Positions 22,954 to 31,555 of a stretch of 35,043 nucleotides of DNA are shown in pieces. The DNA is from [Phormidium] sp. LEGE 05292 (GTDB lineage: Bacteria; Cyanobacteriota; Cyanobacteriia; Cyanobacteriales; Aerosakkonemataceae): contig NZ_JADEWG010000068.1 in the NCBI RefSeq assembly GCF_015207735.1, positions 1-35,043 on the forward strand. The letters run 5' to 3'. A program made the position numbers and the translations under genes. The first letter of the stretch is position 1. Every line of letters begins with the position of its first letter. The notes beneath the pieces were generated by a model. That model was not told the DNA's origin and did no database searches. It saw only the letters and a program-made list of their open reading frames with translations.

Positions 22954-24381
22954 TTATTTGACATTACTGCTAAATTCTAACGGTAAAATCAACATAAAAG
23001 TTGCACCTTTACCCAATTCACTATTTAATTCTACTCTTCCTTCATGGGCTTCGACAATTGCCTTAACAATTGCCAAACCCAAACCGTAACCTTCCGATCG
23101 TCTGCGACTATTCGCCACCCGTGCAAACCTTTCAAAAATCCGCTTTTGTTCTGATGGTGGAATGCCTTCACCAGTATCACGCACCCAGAAAAAAACCTGG
23201 TTATTTCTAACTCCTGAACCTAAAAAAATTGCATCTTCTCGTTTAGTATGTTGAACAGCATTCTGAGCTAAATTCATCATGGCTTGAGTCAGTCTTTGCC
23301 GATCGGCAACAATTAAGCAAAAAGCTTGAGATTCGATTTGCCAATGGCGATCGCCTAAAGCTTTCGCCTTCGCCAACAATTCCTCAGTAAACACCTCCAC
23401 ATCAACAGTTTCTAAATTTAAAAAATCTGGTCTTTCCGCTTTTGCCAATAACAACAAATCATTAACCAACCGACTCATTCTATCTAATTCATCGGTAACT
23501 ATAGCCAAAGTTTCTTTCTGTTCTTCAGGATCGTCCCCTAGCAACTCTAAATGACCGCGAATAATCGTAATTGGCGTTTTTAATTCATGACCTGCATCAT
23601 TAATGAAATTGCGCTGACTAGTAAAAGCCGCCTCCAATCTATCCAACATAGCATTAAAAGTAATAGTTAATTCCGCAATATCATCTGAACCTTGCACCGC
23701 TATTCTTTCACCTACATTAGAACCACTAATTGAATGTGCAGTTGCGGTTAATAACCGCAAAGGTCTTAACAATCTTCCTCCTACCGCCCAAATTACCACA
23801 GAAGCAACAATTAACACCATTAATGTTACTAACACCATTACAACTGTAACTTCATTCAGTTTTTGCCACTCGCTCTCGGTAGAGTGCATGACAACAAAAA
23901 CCCCTGGCTTTTCCCCATCAATATTAACTGGTTGCACAAAATATCTAATATTATCGTTGGGAGTGATTTTTTCACCTCTTTCTGGTCTAATTACTCTAGA
24001 CCAACGTTTCAGTAATTTTTTATCTCGCACCAATGTTCCCGGTAAAGCTGTAGGACTAGCTTTGTAAAATTTGCCGTCAACAAAAGTCACCATAAATTCA
24101 CCATCAACGGGAATATTCCGCGATAGGAAATCATCAAATAAGCTCTCGACTTCACAACAACCAAATTCCCGATATCCTTCCAATAATTGCCGAAACTCTT
24201 TGACTTCTTGCACCAAAATTTGTTTGCTGCGTTCTTCTATCCTGACAGAAAGCACCTGACGCACAGCAAAAACAGTTAAAGTTGTAGAGCAAGTCATTAA
24301 AATCACGTACCACATAATGATCCGGGTACGGAGTCCGTAGAAAACTCGCCGCCATCCCGCAAAATTTTGAGTGTTAGCCAT
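22954..24381 (-). CDS. sensor histidine kinase
   Basis: A 475-residue transmembrane sensor kinase. Two membrane helices (about 22-44 and 178-200) enclose an extracytoplasmic sensor region of roughly 130 residues containing a Cys-Cys pair (GCCEVESLFDD, about 74-84), which could bind metal or form a disulfide. A HAMP linker (about 201-255) leads to the HisKA domain with the phospho-acceptor H265 in NDAGHELKTP, then the HATPase domain with the N box NLAQNAVQHT, the G1 box DTGEGIP and the G2 box GYGLGLAIV. No response regulator is adjacent, so it is an orphan kinase. Its 5' end is divergent from chlD, with the heptamer repeat and inverted repeat in the 222-base spacer. Confidence 0.93.
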   Translation of the reverse strand: MANTQNFAGWRRVFYGLRTRIIMWYVILMTCSTTLTVFAVRQVLSVRIEERSKQILVQEVKEFRQLLEGYREFGCCEVESLFDDFLSRNIPVDGEFMVTFVDGKFYKASPTALPGTLVRDKKLLKRWSRVIRPERGEKITPNDNIRYFVQPVNIDGEKPGVFVVMHSTESEWQKLNEVTVVMVLVTLMVLIVASVVIWAVGGRLLRPLRLLTATAHSISGSNVGERIAVQGSDDIAELTITFNAMLDRLEAAFTSQRNFINDAGHELKTPITIIRGHLELLGDDPEEQKETLAIVTDELDRMSRLVNDLLLLAKAERPDFLNLETVDVEVFTEELLAKAKALGDRHWQIESQAFCLIVADRQRLTQAMMNLAQNAVQHTKREDAIFLGSGVRNNQVFFWVRDTGEGIPPSEQKRIFERFARVANSRRRSEGYGLGLAIVKAIVEAHEGRVELNSELGKGATFMLILPLEFSSNVK

Positions 24382-24383
24382 TG

Positions 24384-24433
24384 GATTTTGGATTTTAGAT
24401 TTTAGATTTTAGATTTTGCTGGAAAATCTAAAA
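24384..24433. repeat. heptamer tandem repeat plus inverted repeat in kinase-chlD spacer
   Basis: Five units of GATTTT(A/G) at 24384-24417; the last part, TTTTAGATTTT (24407-24417), pairs with AAAATCTAAAA (24423-24433) across a 5-base loop. The block starts only three bases upstream of the kinase start codon, so it would form a hairpin in the 5' leader of that mRNA. It is of the same family as the repeats at 1373 and 14554. Confidence 0.75.
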
Positions 24434-24603
24434 TTGATTGACTTGAAGTTGGAGGTTTGGATCTATGTTTAGGTTGAGTCTGGACTGGAACAACTGAAAT
24501 TTAGTTGTTGCCACCAAAGTAACCCCCCAACGCCACGATTACAAGGGAATAACTTCTCATTTCCTGCTATGCTAAAAGATCTTGATGTGCAAAGTCGGAA
24601 AAA

Positions 24604-26580
24604 ATGCCTGCGCCAACTCTCCCCCAAATTACTGCTTTTCCCTTAACTGCTGTTGTCGGACAAGAAGCAATCAAGTTAGCATTGCTGTTGGCAGCGGTCG
24701 ATCCTGGATTGGGAGGTGTAGCGATCGCAGGTCGCCGTGGAACCGCTAAATCAGTGATGGCGCGTGCTTTACACTCCCTTTTACCACCAATTGAAGTCAT
24801 CAAAGGTTCCTTCTGTAACGAAGCACCTTCAATAACAGAGTCTCAAGAAACCCAAATCATCCCTGCGCCTTTCGTGCAAATTCCCTTGGGAACTACCGAA
24901 GACAGATTACTCGGCTCCGTAGATGTGGAAAAATCTGTTAAACAAGGAGATACTGTCTTTCAACCAGGGTTACTTGCTTCCGCCAACCGAGGTGTTCTCT
25001 ACGTTGATGAAATTAACCTCCTCGATGACCAAATTTCCAACCAACTTTTAACAGTATTATCTGAAGGACGCAACGTAATAGAACGGGAAGGAATTAGTTT
25101 CGAGCATCCTTGCCAACCTTTATTTATTGCCACTTATAATCCAGAAGAAGGGCCATTGCGGGAACATTTGCTTGATCGCATTGCCATCACTCTATCAGCA
25201 GACGGGGTTTTAGGATTAGACGATCGTGTACAAGCAGTCGAACAAGCATTAGAATTTTCTCGTTCTCCCCAACAATTCCTCACCCAATACACCGAAGACA
25301 TCGACAACCTGAAAACCCAAGTCATTCTAGCGCGAGAATGGCTCAAAGAAGTTACCATCAGCAAAGAGCAAATTACCTATTTAGTAGAAGAAGCAATTCG
25401 CGCCGGAGTAGAAGGACATCGCGCCGAACTCTTCGCCGTTAGAGTCGCCAAAGCAGCAGCAGCATTCGACGGACGAAACGCCGTCAACTCGGAAGACTTG
25501 CGTCGCGCCGTAGAATTAGTCATCGTTCCCCGCGCCACAGTCGTCCAAACACCCCCAGAACAACAACCACCTCCACCACCTCCACCACCCCCACCACCAG
25601 AAGATCAATCTGAAGAAGAACAAGAAGAAGACGAAGAGGAAAAAGAAGAACCCGAAGAACCTCAAGAACAGGAAATGAATGTTCCTGAAGAATTCCTTTT
25701 CGATCCAGAAGGCATAATTCTCGATCCCACTGTGCTCTACTTCGCACAAATGGCGCAACGTCGCGGAAAGTCAGGAACTCGCAGCAAAATCTTTTCCGAT
25801 GACAGAGGTCGTTACGTTAAACCTATGTTACCTAAAGGTCGCGTGCGCCGCATAGCAGTAGATGCCACCTTACGCGCAGCTGCACCCTACCAAAAAGCAA
25901 GGCGCGAACGTCAACCTGACAGAAAAGTAATTGTTGAACAGGGAGACATTCGTTCTAAACGCCTAGTCCGCAAAGCCGGATCTTTGGTAGTTTTTGTAGT
26001 AGATGCCTCTGGTTCAATGGCATTAAATAGAATGCAATCAGCAAAGGGCGCGGTAATGTCGCTACTGACCGAAGCTTACCAAAACCGCGACCAAGTGGCG
26101 CTAATTCCGTTTAGAGGAGAACACGCCGATGTGCTGTTACCGCCAACTCGTTCCATTGCTTTAGCAAAGCGGCGCTTGGAACTTTTGCCTTGTGGCGGTG
26201 GTTCACCCTTAGCGCATGGTTTAACTCAAGCAGTAAGAGTGGGAATAAATGCCCAGATGTCGGGAGATATAGGTCAGGTTGTTATTGTAGCGATAACTGA
26301 CGGACGTGGCAATATCCCTTTGGCACGTTCTTTGGGAGAACCAATAGCGGAAGGGGAAAAACCGGATATTAAAACTGAATTGTTGGAAATTGCGGCGAGA
26401 ATTCGCGGTTTGGGAATTCAGCTTTTGGTAATTGATACGGAAAATAAGTTTATTTCGACTGGTTTTGCTAAGGAGTTGGCAAAGAATGCTGGTGGGAAGT
26501 ATTATCATTTACCGAAGGCGACGGATCAGGCAATTGCTGGGGTGGCGAAAAGTGCGATCGCAGACCTAAAATCTCGTTAG
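24604..26580 (+). CDS. chlD: magnesium-chelatase ATPase subunit D
   Basis: A 658-residue subunit of the enzyme that inserts Mg2+ into protoporphyrin IX, the first committed step of chlorophyll synthesis; it acts with ChlI and ChlH. The N-terminal AAA+ domain has a Walker A-like GRRGTAKS (43-50) and Walker B VLYVDE (131-136). A linker of 11 consecutive Pro (about 322-332) and a Glu/Asp-rich stretch (about 336-352) joins it to a C-terminal von Willebrand A domain with the metal-site motif DASGS (467-471). The length is typical for cyanobacterial ChlD. Start ATG at 24604; it is divergent from the sensor kinase gene. No clear promoter was identified. Confidence 0.96.
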   Translation: MPAPTLPQITAFPLTAVVGQEAIKLALLLAAVDPGLGGVAIAGRRGTAKSVMARALHSLLPPIEVIKGSFCNEAPSITESQETQIIPAPFVQIPLGTTEDRLLGSVDVEKSVKQGDTVFQPGLLASANRGVLYVDEINLLDDQISNQLLTVLSEGRNVIEREGISFEHPCQPLFIATYNPEEGPLREHLLDRIAITLSADGVLGLDDRVQAVEQALEFSRSPQQFLTQYTEDIDNLKTQVILAREWLKEVTISKEQITYLVEEAIRAGVEGHRAELFAVRVAKAAAAFDGRNAVNSEDLRRAVELVIVPRATVVQTPPEQQPPPPPPPPPPPEDQSEEEQEEDEEEKEEPEEPQEQEMNVPEEFLFDPEGIILDPTVLYFAQMAQRRGKSGTRSKIFSDDRGRYVKPMLPKGRVRRIAVDATLRAAAPYQKARRERQPDRKVIVEQGDIRSKRLVRKAGSLVVFVVDASGSMALNRMQSAKGAVMSLLTEAYQNRDQVALIPFRGEHADVLLPPTRSIALAKRRLELLPCGGGSPLAHGLTQAVRVGINAQMSGDIGQVVIVAITDGRGNIPLARSLGEPIAEGEKPDIKTELLEIAARIRGLGIQLLVIDTENKFISTGFAKELAKNAGGKYYHLPKATDQAIAGVAKSAIADLKSR

Positions 26581-26605
26581 GTTGCGAAAATCAATTTTAT
26601 TTTTA

Positions 26606-26634
26606 AACCGCAAAGGACGCAAAGGACGCGAAGG
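26606..26634. repeat. CGCAAAGGA-type repeat
   Basis: The spacer between chlD and the GNAT gene contains the tandem pattern ACCGCAAAGGACGC-AAAGGACGC-GAAGG, a dispersed sequence common in cyanobacteria. It probably has no gene-specific role. Confidence 0.7.
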
Positions 26635-26646
26635 AAGAGAAGAAAG

Positions 26647-27123
26647 ATGAGTTTTGTTTTGCCACCAGAATGCGTTCTTCGTCCTGCTTCTGCTAGTGAT
26701 ATCTGGGAGATTCGGAAGTTGGTTTTTAGTGCCAAGTTAGATCCGACTCAGTTACGCTGGCAACAATTTTCAGTGATTGAATGCGATCGTAAAATCGTCG
26801 CTTGTGGGCAATTACGTTCTTTTTCTGGGGCGCAAGAATTAAGTAGTTTGGTAGTTTTACCTGCTTGGCAAAAACAAGGTTTGGGAAGTTATTTAGTTAA
26901 ACATTTAATCCAGCAATCAACTCAACCTCTGTATTTAGAATGTGCTAGTTGGTTGGAACAATTTTATACTCGGTTTGATTTTGTCTCCATTTCTTGGCGA
27001 GAAGTTCCATCACCTTTGAAAGAGAAATTTCGGATTACTCAATTTGCAACTAAGGTAATTCCTGTGATGTCTCTAAAAGTGTTGCAATATCGTAGTGTTC
27101 CTGAAGAAACTCGACAGTTCTAG
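26647..27123 (+). CDS. GNAT-family N-acetyltransferase
   Basis: A 158-residue acetyltransferase. The acetyl-CoA pyrophosphate-binding loop is QKQGLGSYLV near residues 78-87 (Q/R-x-x-G-x-G/A), preceded by the strand SSLVVLP. The start (VLRPASASDIWEIRKLV) is typical of GNAT domains. The substrate cannot be inferred; it may modify a small molecule or a protein N-terminus. A purine-rich ribosome-binding region (GGAAGAGAAG) lies just upstream. It follows chlD by 66 bases and could be read from the same transcript. Confidence 0.88.
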   Translation: MSFVLPPECVLRPASASDIWEIRKLVFSAKLDPTQLRWQQFSVIECDRKIVACGQLRSFSGAQELSSLVVLPAWQKQGLGSYLVKHLIQQSTQPLYLECASWLEQFYTRFDFVSISWREVPSPLKEKFRITQFATKVIPVMSLKVLQYRSVPEETRQF

Positions 27124-27184
27124 CTCCCTTCACACCCTATACATCAAAGCTTCTAGCTTTTGAGTCTCCCTGCCGCCTCTAAGC

Positions 27185-27214
27185 TCGGTATGTGACATTT
27201 TTTTTACATACCGA
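27185..27214. promoter_or_regulatory. operator-like inverted repeat upstream of the coiled-coil genes
   Basis: TCGGTATGT (27185-27193) and ACATACCGA (27206-27214) are perfect inverted repeats across a 12-base spacer that contains eight T. The right arm ends at the first base of the -35 box of the promoter at 27214-27242. This position suits an activator or repressor site. As RNA, the stem has its T-run inside the loop, so it is a poor terminator for the GNAT gene. Confidence 0.5.
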
Positions 27215-27242
27215 TGACAAAACAGAACAAATGTACTATAAT
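27214..27242 (+). promoter_or_regulatory. near-consensus sigma-70 promoter of the coiled-coil operon
   Basis: ATGACA at 27214-27219 (5 of 6 to TTGACA), a 17-base spacer, and a perfect TATAAT at 27237-27242. Transcription should start near 27249, giving a leader of about 143 bases before the ATG at 27392. This is the best-matching promoter in the window. Confidence 0.75.
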
Positions 27243-27391
27243 GTATTCAACAGTCAGTCGAGCTAGACAATTCTCTGGAAAAAAGCTCATCCCCTGTTCA
27301 GTATTTGTGTTCCCAATCAAATAAAAATGGGCATTCTAATCTAAAGCAGTGCCCAGTCTCAGCTTGTTAACCTAAAATCAGGAGAACCAGC

Positions 27392-28390
27392 ATGAATAAT
27401 GTTGCCGTAAAAGACAGCAAAACCAAAATTTTAGAAGCATTTCAACGCCTCCTTGCAGAAAAGCAAAAGATTGATTCCAAAGTAGCTACCAAAGAAGAGG
27501 AAGCGGAGAAAGAAAAGAACAAAAAAACTATCGAAGTCGCTTCTACATATACAGTTGATAGTATTGTCAAAGGTTTAGCAGACCTACAATTAGAATTTGG
27601 CAGCATTATTACCGGGCTTTCCAGCAAATTAACCGCAGAAACTACCAAACTCGACGAACTCAAAAAAGCAATTGTAATTGAAAATCAGCATTTACAAGAA
27701 CTTCAGCAAGTGCGAGTGGTAGCTGATGCGTTGCACATTTTAAACCAAGAACATCAAGAAAAACTGAGATCGATCGAAGAAAATGCCACAAATCAGCGAG
27801 AAACTTTAGATAAACAAATCACTGAAACTCGTAAAAATTGGCAGAAGGAACAAGAAGAATTTACCACAACAATTAGAGAACAAACTGAATTATTAACAGC
27901 AGAACGGCAACGTCAAGAGGCAGATTATCAATATGAATTAGAGCGCGATCGCAAAATTAAAACCGATGAATATGAAGAGTTTCGCCGCAAATTAGAGCGA
28001 GAGTTACAACAATCTAACCAAGAAAAAGAGAAAGATTGGACAGAACGGGAACGAATTTTAACCACCAATCAAACATTGTTTGAAGAATACCGGAAAAAAG
28101 TCGAAGCTTTTCCCGCAGAAATGGATGAAGCGACTAAGAAAGCTTATGGAGAAGGTATTTCTGAAGTTAACCAAGAAGCGAAAGTCAAATCCGATTTATT
28201 TGAGAAAGAATGGGAAGCTAGCAAACAATCTTACGAATTAAAAATTCACGCTTTGGAACAAAAAATTCAACGCCAAACCGAACAAATTACTGAGCTTACC
28301 AATCAACTACAAAACGCATTGAAACAAGCCCAAGACTTAGCAATGAGAGCTTTTGAAAGTTCTTCCGCCAAAACAACCAAAGTTCAATAA
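27392..28390 (+). CDS. coiled-coil protein, first of a tandem pair
   Basis: A 332-residue hydrophilic protein, nearly all alpha-helix, very rich in Glu, Lys and Gln with heptad patterns over about residues 85-325. The start (KTKILEAFQRLLAEKQKI) and the block STYTVDSIVKGLADLQLEFGSI (about 50-71) look like a conserved N-terminal domain; later landmarks are YELERDRKIKTDEYEEFRRKLE, FEEYRKKVEAFPAE and QLQNALKQAQDLAMRA. There is no signal peptide or membrane segment. Similar proteins are common and unnamed in cyanobacteria; by composition it could form filaments or scaffolds, but that is inference. AGGAG at 7 bases before the ATG is a strong ribosome-binding site, and the promoter is near consensus. 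It is paralogous to the next gene. Confidence 0.78.
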   Translation: MNNVAVKDSKTKILEAFQRLLAEKQKIDSKVATKEEEAEKEKNKKTIEVASTYTVDSIVKGLADLQLEFGSIITGLSSKLTAETTKLDELKKAIVIENQHLQELQQVRVVADALHILNQEHQEKLRSIEENATNQRETLDKQITETRKNWQKEQEEFTTTIREQTELLTAERQRQEADYQYELERDRKIKTDEYEEFRRKLERELQQSNQEKEKDWTERERILTTNQTLFEEYRKKVEAFPAEMDEATKKAYGEGISEVNQEAKVKSDLFEKEWEASKQSYELKIHALEQKIQRQTEQITELTNQLQNALKQAQDLAMRAFESSSAKTTKVQ

Positions 28391-28431
28391 ATTGGAACTC
28401 TTCACATTGGCAAATTCTTTGGAGTTGAATA

Positions 28432-29532
28432 ATGACAGTAAGAAAACCTAACGAGAAAAATACCAAAGCGGAAATTTTGACAGCCTTCAATCAATTATTA
28501 GAGGAGAAAAAATCTGTAGAATCCCAACTGGCACAATTAGCGAAAGAACAAAAATTATCAGAAAGTAAACAGGTAATTGAAGTCAAGCCAGTGGAAGAAA
28601 AAAGAACTATGAATTCAACATTAAACGGTGCCGGAAAACAAAAAATACAGCAGACTATTGACAGTCTCGCTAATTTGCAATTAACCTTTGGTACTGCTGT
28701 CAGCGACTTATCAGAAAAACTTACGTTAGAAGCTGCTAAATTACAAGAAATTCAGCAGTTAGTGACAACGGAAATTCAAGAATTACAAGAATTACATAAT
28801 TTAGAGGAAATAGATGATGATACTCTCGATGAATTAATTACTCAATATCAACAAAGTGCCAAAGCATTTGCTGAAGAATTTAGTCAACGACGAGAAACTT
28901 TAGAGCAAGAAATTCTCGAAGGGAAAAAAGCTTGGACAAAAGAACAAGAACAGCAACAACGAACTATTAAAGAACGCAACGAGACACAAACAAAAACTAA
29001 GCTTCGGGATGCCAGCGAGTACAAATACGAATTAGAATTGCAACGCAAGTTAAATACTGACGAGTACGAACAAGTGCAGAAAGCTTTGTATAACCAATTA
29101 GAAGAGTTACAGCAAACTCAAGAAAAACATTGGGCGGAACGGGAAAAAACCATTTCCGAACGGGAAAAACAATTTGAAGAATACAAAACTAAAGTAGAGG
29201 CATTCCCTAAAGAATTGGAAGCTGCTGTGAAAAAATCTAAAGAAAACGGTAGAGGTTTGGGGCTTTATCAAACTAAGGTAAAAGCAGATTTACGCGCTAA
29301 AGAAGTAGAAGGAGAAAGGCGAGTTTATGAATTGCGGATTCAATCTTTAGAGGAAACAATTCAAAACCAAGAAACGCGGATTAATAATTTGGCGAAACAG
29401 CTTGATTCGGCGTTGAAACAAGTGCAAGATTTAGCGGTGAAAGCGATCGAAGGTTCTTCCAATATCTCCTCATTCCAAGCTGTCAAAGAAATTGCTTTAG
29501 AACAAGCCAAAACCAAAACTAATAATAAGTAA
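28432..29532 (+). CDS. coiled-coil protein, second of a tandem pair
   Basis: A 366-residue paralog of the previous protein, 41 bases downstream on the same strand with its own GGAG at 7 bases. It shares the layout and landmarks in order: AEILTAFNQLLEEKKSVESQ, IDSLANLQLTFGTAVSDLSEKL, YELELQRKLNTDEYEQVQKA, FEEYKTKVEAFPKELEAAVKK and QLDSALKQVQDLAVKA. It has an insertion in the N-terminal linker and a longer C-terminal tail. The shared spacing suggests the two arose by tandem duplication and may form hetero-oligomers. No enzymatic motif is visible. A hairpin terminator follows 10 bases after the stop. Confidence 0.78.
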   Translation: MTVRKPNEKNTKAEILTAFNQLLEEKKSVESQLAQLAKEQKLSESKQVIEVKPVEEKRTMNSTLNGAGKQKIQQTIDSLANLQLTFGTAVSDLSEKLTLEAAKLQEIQQLVTTEIQELQELHNLEEIDDDTLDELITQYQQSAKAFAEEFSQRRETLEQEILEGKKAWTKEQEQQQRTIKERNETQTKTKLRDASEYKYELELQRKLNTDEYEQVQKALYNQLEELQQTQEKHWAEREKTISEREKQFEEYKTKVEAFPKELEAAVKKSKENGRGLGLYQTKVKADLRAKEVEGERRVYELRIQSLEETIQNQETRINNLAKQLDSALKQVQDLAVKAIEGSSNISSFQAVKEIALEQAKTKTNNK

Positions 29533-29541
29533 CTTTTTTAA

Positions 29542-29571
29542 AATTAAGGTGGGGTAATACCCGCCTTAATT
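29542..29571. terminator. bidirectional terminator between the coiled-coil operon and sigF
   Basis: AATTAAGG-T-GGG pairs with CCC-G-CCTTAATT (12 pairs including one G-T) across a 6-base loop. It lies between two convergent genes and overlaps the sigF stop codon by two bases. T-rich sequence follows on the minus strand. Confidence 0.65.
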
Positions 29572-30355
29572 AACTTGCTAAACCAGCAGTTTGAGGAGAT
29601 AACATAGAAATTAATTGATCTAGTCCTTTTTGTAAATGTCTGGTTACTGTCATTGGGCTAACGCCAATTTTTTTAGCTGCTTCTTTGCGGGGTAATTCCC
29701 GGAGAAATACGCACTCAATAGCAGCTCTAGTTTTTTCTTCTAATTGATTCATTGCACCTTGCAATTGCTGACGATCTTCTTCCAAATATTGGAAAGCTTG
29801 ATAGCGAGAATCAGCTAAAGTATCTCCTAAACTAACCACAGTATCAATTTGATTACCAACGGTAGCATCTAAACTCAAAGGCTGACGATTTTGGGCAGCT
29901 AATTTGCTTTCTTGCCATTCTTGAACAGAGATATCAAGTGCTTTGGCTATTTCTGCATCACTTGCCGATCGACCAAACTTAGTCGCAAATTCCTTTTGAA
30001 TTTTTTCCCCATCACTATATAATTCTTGCCAACGTCTAGGTACTTTTACCACACTGCTTTTATCACGCAAAAAGTGGAGCATTTCGCCGCGAATATAAGG
30101 AATGGCAAAAGAACTAAAAGCACATCCTTGATGAGGATTAAAACGTTCGATCGCCCTAATTAAACCAATATAACCAATTTGTTCTAAATCTTCATAAGGT
30201 TCAGCACATTGATGTGTGAATCTATGGGCAACCTTACGCACTAATCCAGCGTGAATTTGGACTAATTTATTTCTTTTGGCAACTGAAGGATTATTGTGGT
30301 AGGAAATTAGGAGTTCCATTCCATAAGAACTAAGATCAATTTGAGTTGCTGTCAT
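29570..30355 (-). CDS. sigF: group 3 sigma-70 factor, SigF type
   Basis: A 261-residue alternative sigma factor. Region 2 is present (VRKVAHRFTHQC, then DLEQIGYIGLIRAIERF at 56-72 and FSSFAIPYIRGEMLHFLRD at 80-98), region 3 follows (about 115-185), and region 4 at about 205-253 contains the helix-turn-helix ELPRKEAAKKIGVSPMTVTRHL. Region 1 is absent, as in group 3 factors. In cyanobacteria SigF controls type IV pilus and motility genes and other surface functions. No anti-sigma gene is adjacent. The start ATG at 30353-30355 gives the family length. Confidence 0.85.
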   Translation of the reverse strand: MTATQIDLSSYGMELLISYHNNPSVAKRNKLVQIHAGLVRKVAHRFTHQCAEPYEDLEQIGYIGLIRAIERFNPHQGCAFSSFAIPYIRGEMLHFLRDKSSVVKVPRRWQELYSDGEKIQKEFATKFGRSASDAEIAKALDISVQEWQESKLAAQNRQPLSLDATVGNQIDTVVSLGDTLADSRYQAFQYLEEDRQQLQGAMNQLEEKTRAAIECVFLRELPRKEAAKKIGVSPMTVTRHLQKGLDQLISMLSPQTAGLAS

Positions 30356-30688
30356 AAGAATCCTCTGCGGGGAAACCCTTTCTTTAAGTACAGTTCTTAG
30401 GCAAAATCTCGTAGGGCAAGAATTCGAGTATTAACCCTATCTGAATTTATTGTCTTTAGTTCAACTCAGATTCACCATCGTTCTTCCACTGAAATATTTG
30501 CAGAATTAATCCAACGATTCCGCAGAAATACGTAAGCATTAGCGCGAAAGATGCGCTAAAATCCCAAATTTTTTTGTTCCAAGCTAAACTACCCGCGATG
30601 CCCCTCCTAGCTCATAAAGGAAAATCTGGGTAAAAATGGAATTAAATCGCAAATATAGTCGATTAATCAAGACACATAAACAAGCAAA
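30356..30688. other. divergent spacer between sigF and the BI-1 gene
   Basis: A 333-base spacer that should hold promoters for both genes. No convincing -35/-10 pair was found. One perfect hairpin is present: TTAGCGC (30539-30545) with GCGCTAA (30553-30559) across a 7-base loop, followed 12 bases later by seven T, which may terminate or attenuate a plus-strand transcript in front of the BI-1 gene. No open frame looks like a gene. Confidence 0.45.
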
Positions 30689-31417
30689 ATGAGCAACACT
30701 AGCAACTTCCGCGAAGCAATTCGCCAATCTAAAAGCCAAGCACTTGTAGGCCCTAATGTGATCGCTAACGCCCTCCCTTATGTCGGCGGTGGTTTGGTTT
30801 TAACAGCATTAGGTACTTATGGCGGTTTGGGGGTGATCAATACCTACCCAAACTTATTCTTCCCAACTTTCATCGGCGCAGTTATCCTGGAGCTAATTCT
30901 TTTTTTCGTAGCCCAAGGCGTTGCTGAAAAAGGCAAAAATAGTGTGGCACTACCCCTGCTGGCTCTCTACAGCCTGCTAACTGGCTACACTTTAAGTGGA
31001 TTAGTTTTTGTGGCGCTCAGAACGCCAAATGTCGGCATTCAAGGCATTGGAATTGCTGCCCTTGGTTGTGGCGTTACCTTTATTGCCGCCCGTCAAATTG
31101 GTTCAAATTTATCAGATCCTGACGGCATGGCTTTGGCGAAAACTGTCAGACTAGGCATCATTGCTTTAGTTGTAGTTTGCCTTGCCCAATTCCTGTTTGC
31201 CATATTTGGTGTGTTCACACCTAGTTGGCTAGAAATCGCTATTTCCGGTATCGGTGTATTTCTGTTTGTCGGTTGTGCTGTAGTAGACTTCTACGTTTTA
31301 CCCCGTAGCTATCGCGACGATCAGTATTTACCCGCTGCACTGTCAATGTACCTAACCTACATTAACCTGTTCATTTTCATTCTGCGGCTAATTATCGCTA
31401 TCAATGGTCGTGATTAA
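30689..31417 (+). CDS. Bax inhibitor-1 (BI-1/YbhL) family membrane protein
   Basis: A 242-residue protein with about seven closely packed membrane helices from residue 28 onward. The ending DDQYLPAALSMYLTYINLFIFILRLI is the diagnostic C-terminal part of the BI-1 family, with the conserved acidic pair and Asn. Members act as pH-sensitive calcium leak channels or modulators of membrane stress; the bacterial role is uncertain. The hydrophilic first 27 residues are cytoplasmic. It is the only gene in this short plus-strand segment before prfB and may have its own promoter in the 333-base spacer. Confidence 0.88.
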   Translation: MSNTSNFREAIRQSKSQALVGPNVIANALPYVGGGLVLTALGTYGGLGVINTYPNLFFPTFIGAVILELILFFVAQGVAEKGKNSVALPLLALYSLLTGYTLSGLVFVALRTPNVGIQGIGIAALGCGVTFIAARQIGSNLSDPDGMALAKTVRLGIIALVVVCLAQFLFAIFGVFTPSWLEIAISGIGVFLFVGCAVVDFYVLPRSYRDDQYLPAALSMYLTYINLFIFILRLIIAINGRD

Positions 31418-31425
31418 TTAACCAG

Positions 31426-31495
31426 AGGGGCTCCAGGGGCTCCAGGTGTCTTCCCTACCCCCAACCCCTAACCCCTCCCTAGTCCCTAGTCCCCT
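31426..31495. repeat. low-complexity C/G-rich repeats
   Basis: Two copies of AGGGGCTCC are followed by a C-rich stretch with units like ACCCCTA and AGTCCCT. It fills the spacer between the BI-1 gene and prfB, and is of the same class as the other octamer-like spacers in this window. Confidence 0.65.
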
Positions 31496-31555
31496 TTCTG
31501 CCTTAGAGCCTTTTACAGTTAAGATAAAAAGTAGTCGATCGCTACACAAAACACC

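Noticed and set aside
25516-25758. Antisense frames inside chlD rich in Phe, Leu and Trp
   Set aside because: They are the reverse reading of the Pro- and Glu-rich linker of ChlD.
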